Assembly (NCBI GenBank): GCA_038063175.1
Contig: JBBTVP010000049.1
Location: 1-18,453, forward strand
Length of the DNA stretch: 18,453 nt
DNA from: JBBTVP01 sp038063175
GTDB lineage: Bacteria; Patescibacteriota; Minisyncoccia; UBA6257; 1-14-0-10-40-38
Direction of reading: 5' to 3'
In this document: piece after piece, positions 13,427 to 18,453 of the stretch
How the letters are laid out: the number at the start of each line of letters is the position of its first letter
Numbering within the stretch: the stretch's first letter is position 1
Made by a program: the position numbers and the translations under genes
Notes under the pieces: generated by a model
Told to the model about the DNA's origin: nothing
Databases searched by the model: none
What the model saw: the letters and a program-made list of their open reading frames with translations, nothing else

Positions 13427-15595
13427 CTCTTGTTTGAATTTTAAACTTGTTTCCGTAATCAGTTGTCTAACTTTGAGCTGATCATCTTGTATCTTTTTCT
13501 CCAGTGACTTTCGGGAGGTCTCTATTTTTTTGAGGCGCCTAACTATTTCTTTTTGTTTTGTCAACGCAGGAAGAGGAATTTTCGCACTAAGCAAAGCTCC
13601 TATATTTATACGTGGTCTGCCTACTCCGGACACTTGATACACAAGTTGCCCCAAAACAATATCGCTTCTCAGTAGAAATACTAGATAGTCTTTATCGATT
13701 TTATCACCAGTAGTGAGGACATAACATTCAGATGAAACAAAACCGTCGTTCATACCTTCTGGCACAAGTACCACTTTGCGAAGTTCTGGTCGTAATTTTG
13801 AGAAAAGAATGTCACCCGGTTTATAGAGCTTGACCGCACTCTTGATCTGATTACCCATAGTTTGGATCGGGCTAAATTCTCCAGTAATTGATACTATGTT
13901 GGCGAGACCAACATAGTTCCAGATGTCCTCTGGATCTTGTACATTTGGTACCGTGTTAACATTTCTAACCCCTACAAGTGAGGATAGTTTTTCTACTGGA
14001 AATGTTGAGTTCTGGAGTACTTCGCGTGCTACCTGTTTTGAGGGGTGATGAAATTGTAAATCTATTCTTAGATCCTTGTTCTCATCTTTGTCTATAAGCA
14101 TATCCGGAGGGCATAAAAAAACATTTTCATTTGTTCCGCTTAGCTTTTTTGATTTTTTATATCCAATCCATTCATTTAAGATTTGGGGTAAATCGTTAAC
14201 TAAAGTAGGATTGCCATCTTCATCGTACTTATCACTGAAATAAGGGTCCCCATTTGGCCTTCTTCCAACATTTTCAGCGTCAGCCATGAAAACATTACCC
14301 TGCTTGGAGTTAGCACTTTTCTTTTTCAGAAATAGAATGGAGCTTTTTACGCTCGCATAAGGGAGAAAAGCTGCGGTAGGAAGACTAATTACCGCTTCAA
14401 GTATGCAATTTTCAAGAATAAACTTTCTGACATCATAATTTGATGAACTATTCAGAACCCCATCGTCAATGATGATTCCTAACTTTCCTTCTGGTTTGAG
14501 CCACGAAATACAGCGTTCAATAAATAGGACGCCCCTCCTGCGCGATTTTTTATTAACAGCTAACTTATAATTTTTTAACTCTTTAGCATCTGTAAAATCA
14601 CTACCAAAGGGTGGGTTTGTAACAATCACTTCCACACTGTTATAGGGAATCTCTTTTTGTATCTCTGTTCTATGGGATAAAGATCCACCATCAGGGAAAC
14701 AATGAATTTTATGATTACCAAATCCATGGATTTGTAAATTCATTTGAGAAATCCATGCCATCCGTTTATCTATCTCAATTCCGACGAGATTGGTTTTTTT
14801 GTCAGCATACGACGACGCTTCAATCAAGAATCCTGCCGTACCACATGCTGGGTCTAATACTGTTTTTGCTCCGTTTATATCAATAAACTGAATGATAAAG
14901 TTTACTACTGTACGGGGAGTAAAGAATTGTTGATGTTCGGTTTTATCAAAAGTATTTTTGATTAATTCTTCGAATGCCGTTCCCTTTATGTCGGCAGGCA
15001 TTTTTGTAAGCTCCAGACCATTTAACAATTTTGTGATTTGAACGACGGCCCTCTTATCTTTGCTTAGGCCTTCGTCATGGCCTCTAAAGGAAGGGGGTAT
15101 AGTTTGCATCGCTCTTTGATAGCTCTTAGAGATTCTGTCGTAAATAGCCTCATCATCCGCGCTATTACTCACAGCAAAAGCCCTGCCTCCGGTCCTCTCG
15201 TCTTGCATTTTGGTGTAGAGAATTTTTGATATCTCCTCAAAACGATCCATTAAATTACCCCCTTGAGAGTCTCTAAATGCCTTACTCATCTGCCTCACGA
15301 GACTTCTAAAGTCTTTCACGCTTGCATAGGAGTTCGTATTCTTTTTCGCTGGCTCTATTTCCTTGTCCTCTACGAATAAAGGTCGTTGATTGGCGGGTAC
15401 GATCTTTGCTAAATCTGAAAATGAGTAAAGTCGGTAATCATTTTTAGGGTGTCGATGACTCACCAGTTTTCCACTCTTATCCCAATTTCTGATGGTTGTA
15501 GAAGTTACTCCAAACACTGAAGCCGCCGCGCTAACCGTTAGGAGGTCTCCCTGATTGTCCAATTGTTTGGGTTTTTCTTTATAGGGTTGCTTCAT
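13415..15595 (-). CDS. MerR-type HTH / HsdM N6-adenine methyltransferase / HsdS-like specificity fusion
   Basis: From the ATG at 15595 it is 726 aa; a TTG two codons upstream at 15601 is the alternative. Residues about 17-64 form a MerR-like helix-turn-helix (LTVSAAASVFGVTSTTIRNW, then YRLYSFSDLAKIV). About 90-520 is a type I HsdM-like N6-adenine methylase with QFFTPR (223-228), SAM motif DPACGTAGF (248-256) and catalytic NPPFG (327-331). About 530-725 is half of an HsdS specificity subunit: one target-recognition domain (DIWNYVGLANI, GDILFSKLRPELRKV, GRPRINIGALLSAKIPLP) ending in a coiled coil. With one recognition domain, a dimer would be expected to read a split, possibly palindromic site. 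It probably protects DNA from the two nucleases encoded on the facing strand, and the HTH may allow autoregulation or add DNA contacts. It is AT-rich. Confidence 0.85.
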   Translation of the reverse strand: MKQPYKEKPKQLDNQGDLLTVSAAASVFGVTSTTIRNWDKSGKLVSHRHPKNDYRLYSFSDLAKIVPANQRPLFVEDKEIEPAKKNTNSYASVKDFRSLVRQMSKAFRDSQGGNLMDRFEEISKILYTKMQDERTGGRAFAVSNSADDEAIYDRISKSYQRAMQTIPPSFRGHDEGLSKDKRAVVQITKLLNGLELTKMPADIKGTAFEELIKNTFDKTEHQQFFTPRTVVNFIIQFIDINGAKTVLDPACGTAGFLIEASSYADKKTNLVGIEIDKRMAWISQMNLQIHGFGNHKIHCFPDGGSLSHRTEIQKEIPYNSVEVIVTNPPFGSDFTDAKELKNYKLAVNKKSRRRGVLFIERCISWLKPEGKLGIIIDDGVLNSSSNYDVRKFILENCILEAVISLPTAAFLPYASVKSSILFLKKKSANSKQGNVFMADAENVGRRPNGDPYFSDKYDEDGNPTLVNDLPQILNEWIGYKKSKKLSGTNENVFLCPPDMLIDKDENKDLRIDLQFHHPSKQVAREVLQNSTFPVEKLSSLVGVRNVNTVPNVQDPEDIWNYVGLANIVSITGEFSPIQTMGNQIKSAVKLYKPGDILFSKLRPELRKVVLVPEGMNDGFVSSECYVLTTGDKIDKDYLVFLLRSDIVLGQLVYQVSGVGRPRINIGALLSAKIPLPALTKQKEIVRRLKKIETSRKSLEKKIQDDQLKVRQLITETSLKFKQELLS

Positions 15596-15603
15596 ATACA
15601 AAC

Positions 15604-15609
15604 ATTATA
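15604..15609 (-). promoter_or_regulatory. Perfect -10 TATAAT of the methyltransferase gene, inside the recombinase stop codon
   Basis: On the minus strand TATAAT ends 8 nt before the methyltransferase ATG. It is formed by the last bases of the recombinase (final Leu codon TTA, stop TAA, then T). Its own transcript would have practically no leader. No good -35 is visible at 17 nt (GGCAAA). Confidence 0.5.
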
Positions 15610-16972
15610 AACCATAAAGGGAACTTTTGCCTTTTAAGTTATCCACGGTTTCTTGAAGACTTACTTTTTTCTCCTTAAGAATGAGTTTATTTCTCACGCA
15701 TCCTAGCAATTCGCGCTTTTCCTCGACCGTCCCTCCGTTAAGTATGTGCGCCGCATAGCGTTTTGAGTCGAATTCTTTTTCGAGCGACCCATTGTCGCTT
15801 ACATTCAGAAAGGCTTTCTGAAATTTCGCCATGCGCTTATATTCTTCGTCGAACTTTTTCTTGATAATTCCTTCGTTCATATCTAGTTCTCCGATAAGCG
15901 TCACGAGTTGCTTGATGATTTCTTCTTCTCTCATATAGCCCTCTTTGCATCCTTTATCTCTTGAACGACAGCAACCGTAGTAGACGTAGCGAGCCATGTC
16001 GCCGCTCGCAAGCTTCTTCCATTTCTCATCGGCGGTTATTCCTGATCCGCATCGCCCGCACGTCATCAGCTTTGTAAAAGCGAATTGCTTGTCGACGTAT
16101 TTTATTTCCGATCGCTTCAGTTTTTCTCGAGCCTTCTCGTAAAGCTCGCGGGTAATAAGCGGCGCATGTTTCCCTTGATACCAGTTCCCACTGCCGAATG
16201 GATATTCGAAGACGCCGTAGAAAAACGGCGTCTGGAGTAACCGATAGATATTACTCAGGGTGAGCGGCTTATTGCTCGTCGCGCTCCGAAAATTCATTTC
16301 AAATTTTAACCAGTGATATATCTTTCTCCCGCTCCAGCTCTCATGCGCCACTTTCTCGAACATCTGCTTAATAATCGGCGCGCGCTCGGGATCGACCATC
16401 ACGTATCCTTTCCGATCAATGCGCTTTTCGTTGAGATAGCCGGTCGGCGCGGGCGCGGGCCACAATCCCATCTCACAGCGCATCCGAAGTCCCCTCTTCA
16501 CGTTCACGCTTTTGTTATCGTTCTCGAGTTTCGCCTGACTACAAAGAATCATAAGGAGAAACTTTTCGTTCGGTGAGTTCGTAAATCGCTGACCGTAGGT
16601 TCTTATTTCGACCAACAGTTTTTGATCCATAAGATCCACGAGTGATCCTAAATCTCCGGCATTCCTACTCAAACGGTCCGGCGCCCAGGTAAGGATGCCA
16701 GTATACCTGCCGCTCCGAAGATCTTTCAGCAATTCATTAAACACCGGTCGCTGCCCCGAATCCTTTGCGGAATGTGACTCGCGGCGTATGTCTATGATTC
16801 CCAAGCCGTCGCGCTCCGCAATCTGGAGCATCTCTTTCACCTGACTATCAATACTCAACGCCTGCTTCTCATCAGCTTCGCTCGATTTCCGGGCATATAG
16901 GCAGTATTTGACCTTTGGTTGGATCTGTTCGGCCCTAGCTCCTGGGACCCCTGAAACGCTTGTGTTTTCCAT
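15605..16972 (-). CDS. Large serine recombinase / site-specific integrase
   Basis: The protein has the three domains of large serine integrases. The N-terminal resolvase catalytic domain (about 22-160) has YARKSS with nucleophile S30, a SIDSQ motif and DRLSR (99-103) with catalytic arginines. The recombinase domain (about 175-280) includes GYLNEKRIDR, a winged-helix-like NIYRLLQTPFFYGVF and HAPLI. The zinc ribbon with C305, C308, C334 or C335 and C342 is followed by a coiled-coil region. It would cut and join attP and attB through a 5'-linked serine intermediate. From the ATG at 16972 it is 455 aa. A GTG at 16993 has GAGGA only 3 nt away and would add 7 residues, and I cannot exclude it. Composition is closer to the host genes than to the AT-rich methyltransferase 9 nt downstream, so the element looks composite. 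It is probably the integrase of the element holding this region. Confidence 0.93.
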   Translation of the reverse strand: MENTSVSGVPGARAEQIQPKVKYCLYARKSSEADEKQALSIDSQVKEMLQIAERDGLGIIDIRRESHSAKDSGQRPVFNELLKDLRSGRYTGILTWAPDRLSRNAGDLGSLVDLMDQKLLVEIRTYGQRFTNSPNEKFLLMILCSQAKLENDNKSVNVKRGLRMRCEMGLWPAPAPTGYLNEKRIDRKGYVMVDPERAPIIKQMFEKVAHESWSGRKIYHWLKFEMNFRSATSNKPLTLSNIYRLLQTPFFYGVFEYPFGSGNWYQGKHAPLITRELYEKAREKLKRSEIKYVDKQFAFTKLMTCGRCGSGITADEKWKKLASGDMARYVYYGCCRSRDKGCKEGYMREEEIIKQLVTLIGELDMNEGIIKKKFDEEYKRMAKFQKAFLNVSDNGSLEKEFDSKRYAAHILNGGTVEEKRELLGCVRNKLILKEKKVSLQETVDNLKGKSSLYGL

Positions 16973-17022
16973 ACGACACAAGAGATGACGCACCCATCCT
17001 CATAAGTCCAGGCCCTGTTGGT

Positions 17023-17046
17023 AACCCAAGGTTTCACAAACCCAAG
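17023..17046 (-). repeat. Direct repeat pair AACCCAAG, possible operator of the recombinase gene
   Basis: AACCCAAG occurs at 17023-17030 and again at 17039-17046, 16 nt apart. On the minus strand the copies (CTTGGGTT) lie just downstream of the candidate recombinase -10 and cover the predicted start site near 17040. This is a plausible binding site for a repressor or for the recombinase itself. The repeats are short, so chance is possible. Confidence 0.35.
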
Positions 17047-17075
17047 AAACTAAGCTAAGACATGGACTAGCTCAA
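17047..17075 (-). promoter_or_regulatory. Candidate recombinase promoter (TTGAGC, 17 nt, TAGTTT)
   Basis: On the minus strand TTGAGC (17075-17070) is followed after 17 nt by TAGTTT (17052-17047). The -35 resembles that of dnaX; the -10 is poor (3 of 6) but similar to TAGTCT and TAGACT proposed elsewhere in the window. It would give a leader of about 50-70 nt, so this gene would not be leaderless. Confidence 0.35.
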
Positions 17076-17099
17076 AGGTCGCGAGGTATCATTGAATTA

Positions 17100-17260
17100 A
17101 CAACTGAATAGCCGCAAGGCAGGCCTAAACCGTTGGTGTTAACCGGCGGCATGGCTCTCAAGTCCTCAACAGCAGAAAGCTCCTAGTCAGAGCGCTGTTG
17201 AGGCTATGCGGGGAAACCCGTGTAGGTGGCCGCAAGGCCATCGCTGGCTGGGAGCTTTGT
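17100..17260 (+). ncRNA. Candidate pseudoknotted RNA between the recombinase and the membrane protein gene
   Basis: This non-coding stretch folds compactly on the plus strand. Hairpin A pairs 17164-17173 with 17194-17203 (10 perfect pairs). Hairpin B, directly abutting it, pairs 17204-17212 with 17217-17225 (9 pairs, two G-U) around a GAAA loop. Hairpin C pairs 17226-17231 with 17236-17241 around a GCAA loop. The loop of A (17176-17183, AAAGCTCC) pairs perfectly with 17251-17258 (GGAGCTTT), closing a pseudoknot over B and C. Upstream are GCC-GCAA-GGC (17111-17120) and an 8-pair stem 17130-17137/17142-17149. Three GNRA loops fix the strand: the reverse complement would have none. I find no tmRNA, RNase P, group I or group II intron hallmarks. 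Ends, promoter and function are unknown. It may be a leader of the gene at 17300 or an element-encoded RNA. Confidence 0.55.
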
Positions 17261-17299
17261 GTTTCCCGAGTCAGCACATTACAAAATTAACTGTTCAAA

Positions 17300-17986
17300 A
17301 TGAACGAACAAAATAATGAGTCGAAGCGCATGACGGTCCGCTTGGTCGTAAGCTGGATCTTCGCGGTGGTGTTCGGGCTCATCGGATTAATCACGATATT
17401 TAACTCATTCGTAATGGGGGCGCTATTTATCGTCGCCGCATTGATTCTTCTCCCGCCCGCGAATGCATTCGCGAAACAGAAATGGAACTTCGCGCTTTCG
17501 GGTCCGCTCAAATTCGTTATTGTACTCATACTCGTCGTTGCCGCACCGATTATCGGCGCCATTAAGCCAACCGCCGAAATACTGAAACAGATAGATGAAA
17601 ATACGCAGGCGGCAAATTCCGTTACTCCGCCAGCTACGACTCCTCCAGCGCAACCAGTAGCGAAACCAACGACTCCGCCGCCCGCACCCAAACCCGCTCC
17701 CGCACCGAAGTCATACCAGCAGGTATTTATCTTTAGCGGTAGCGGAGCCAAAACATCAGAGCCATTTACGATTACTGGAGATCGATTCAAGGTGAAATAT
17801 GAATGTACGGGAAGTTCCTGTACGGCGCTTGCCTATAAGGTTGGCAGCGCCTCATATGACTACGAGATCATTATGAATGGCGTCAGTTCCGTTAAAGATG
17901 AAACCATCATCTATGGCAAGGGCGAGTATTACATCGAGTCTCGTTCGATCGGAACATACACGATGATCGTCGAGGATTATCGGTAA
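17300..17986 (+). CDS. Membrane protein with Pro-rich linker and C-terminal beta-sandwich-like domain
   Basis: The 228-aa product begins with a short polar head and three hydrophobic segments (about 13-34, 37-53 and 71-90), placing it in the membrane. A Pro/Ala/Thr-rich spacer (about 108-138) leads to a C-terminal domain of about 85 aa (QQVFIFSGSGAKTSEPFTI through GEYYIESRSIGTYTMIVEDY). Its pattern, with a late GxYYIxxxxxGxYTMxVE, resembles small beta-sandwich domains found in exported proteins of Gram-positive bacteria and CPR members. No enzyme motif is visible and I do not assign a function. The domain could face outside as a binding or surface module. The gene starts about 40 nt after the pseudoknotted RNA and ends 6 nt before the convergent terminase gene. 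Repeated GCN and CCN codons in the linker give local GC richness. Confidence 0.8.
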   Translation: MNEQNNESKRMTVRLVVSWIFAVVFGLIGLITIFNSFVMGALFIVAALILLPPANAFAKQKWNFALSGPLKFVIVLILVVAAPIIGAIKPTAEILKQIDENTQAANSVTPPATTPPAQPVAKPTTPPPAPKPAPAPKSYQQVFIFSGSGAKTSEPFTITGDRFKVKYECTGSSCTALAYKVGSASYDYEIIMNGVSSVKDETIIYGKGEYYIESRSIGTYTMIVEDYR

Positions 17987-17992
17987 AATCTC

Positions 17993-18453
17993 CTACGAGA
18001 TCATCGGCGCACGCGCTTCGTCATCTAGGATTCTCAATACGCCCATTGAATACGCATCCACAAGGTCGTTGTGACTTACTCCTGGAAAATGAAGAAGCTG
18101 ATCTATGAGTATTTCAGCGCCTTCCTCGGGAAAGAATATTCTCTTCGCCGCCATGTGCGCGGCGGCCGCGCTCAACCGGGAGCGCTTGTCGCCGAGTACC
18201 TTGAACGGTTCGACAGACGCGCCCAGTCGCTTCAGCTCCTGCACGATATAGCTCTGCGAGCCAACGTCTTCGACAAGTATTGTCGGGATATGCCCCCTGC
18301 CTAAGGTTTTGCTCAATAAGATTGCACGCCCGCAAATCTCATGAAACAGGAGCCGCTCGTTCACGGGATTCGGATGCACGAATATTTTCAAGTTTTCTTC
18401 GCTCCCGAATCTGCTTAGCATGACCATTGCGGTGTAGTCAGCCGTCTGCTTTT
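17993..18453 (-). CDS. Phage terminase large subunit, C-terminal nuclease domain (partial, runs off the right edge)
   Basis: The reading frame stays open to the right edge, so this is the C-terminal part of a longer protein. It contains the RNase H-like nuclease domain of terminase large subunits: QTADYTAMVML (first acidic site), then ILVEDVGSQSYIVQELKRLG (second acidic site, Glu followed by DxG), then the terminal HNDLVDAYSMGVLRIL (third acidic site), which is the family hallmark. In phages this domain cuts concatemeric DNA during packaging. The ATPase domain would lie beyond the window. An internal ATG at 18427 is only an apparent start. The gene converges on the membrane protein gene with 6 nt between. 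Its presence shows phage-derived DNA near the serine recombinase. Whether the gene is complete cannot be seen. Confidence 0.85.
   Translation of the reverse strand, partial: KQTADYTAMVMLSRFGSEENLKIFVHPNPVNERLLFHEICGRAILLSKTLGRGHIPTILVEDVGSQSYIVQELKRLGASVEPFKVLGDKRSRLSAAAAHMAAKRIFFPEEGAEILIDQLLHFPGVSHNDLVDAYSMGVLRILDDEARAPMIS

Larger units (their letters stand above)
10001..18453. mobile_element. Inferred integrated element (provirus or satellite) with restriction-modification cargo
   Basis: Right of tRNA-Gln the gene content changes from conserved housekeeping genes to accessory ones: two nuclease-like genes, a fused methyltransferase, a large serine recombinase, an unrecognised structured RNA and a terminase fragment. 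The three restriction genes are AT-rich; the recombinase and the genes to its right are more balanced. No attL/attR pair could be found because the right end lies outside the window. The left border at about 10000-10060 is a guess from composition and content. Confidence 0.5.

Noticed and set aside
15605..17260. IS110-like transposon with bridge RNA
   Set aside because: The recombinase has a resolvase N-terminal domain, a recombinase domain and a zinc ribbon, not the DEDD/Tnp20 architecture of IS110. Only the RNA-beside-recombinase layout is similar.
17041..17299. tmRNA, RNase P RNA, or a group I or group II intron in the region before 17300
   Set aside because: No tRNA-like ends or tag frame, no GAGGAAAGUC-type P4 sequence, no group I P7/S elements and no group II domain V were seen. 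The fold is kept as an unassigned RNA.
1..18453. CRISPR array, Cas genes, retron or toxin-antitoxin pair
   Set aside because: No repeat-spacer pattern, reverse transcriptase or small paired toxin-antitoxin genes could be found on either strand.

Overview
The window looks like chromosome from a small-genome bacterium of the Candidate Phyla Radiation (Patescibacteria, probably Parcubacteria-like) carrying an integrated element at its right side. The lineage call is inference. It rests on the compact overlapping gene layout, short dnaX, near absence of Shine-Dalgarno sites, the DUF4015-type glycosidase beside an L,D-transpeptidase fusion, and a cell-wall/ScpAB gene order that I associate with this group.

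Region 1 (1-5839, minus strand) is one tightly packed operon, in transcription order: putative glycoside hydrolase, L,D-transpeptidase fused to a degenerate PBP-like domain, scpA, scpB, D-alanyl-D-alanine carboxypeptidase, mraY (runs off the left edge). Cell-wall synthesis and remodelling is therefore co-transcribed with the chromosome-condensation subunits ScpA and ScpB.

Region 2 (5840-10000, plus strand) holds dnaX, typA/bipA, an unknown 136-139 aa protein and tRNA-Gln(TTG). Two non-coding stretches flank typA. Each folds into a multi-helix RNA that ends in a strong intrinsic terminator. The one before typA also has its own consensus promoter, whose predicted start falls at the base of the closing helix. 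Just before the tRNA lies a truncated copy of its 5' half, split by a 40-nt palindromic insertion.

Region 3 (about 10000-18453) is accessory DNA. Three visibly AT-rich genes form a restriction-modification-like module: an 820-aa protein with a zinc ribbon and a PD-(D/E)XK-like site, a 279-aa PD-(D/E)XK nuclease, and, convergent to them, a MerR-HTH/HsdM/HsdS fusion methyltransferase. Directly upstream of the methyltransferase is a large serine recombinase of more host-like composition. Beyond it come a compact pseudoknotted candidate RNA (about 17100-17260), a membrane protein and the C-terminal nuclease domain of a phage-type terminase large subunit cut by the window edge. Recombinase plus terminase suggests a provirus or phage satellite with a defence cargo.

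A recurring regulatory theme is a -10 hexamer only 6-10 nt upstream of the start codon, seen for the hydrolase operon, dnaX, both nuclease genes and the methyltransferase. This predicts leaderless or nearly leaderless mRNAs.
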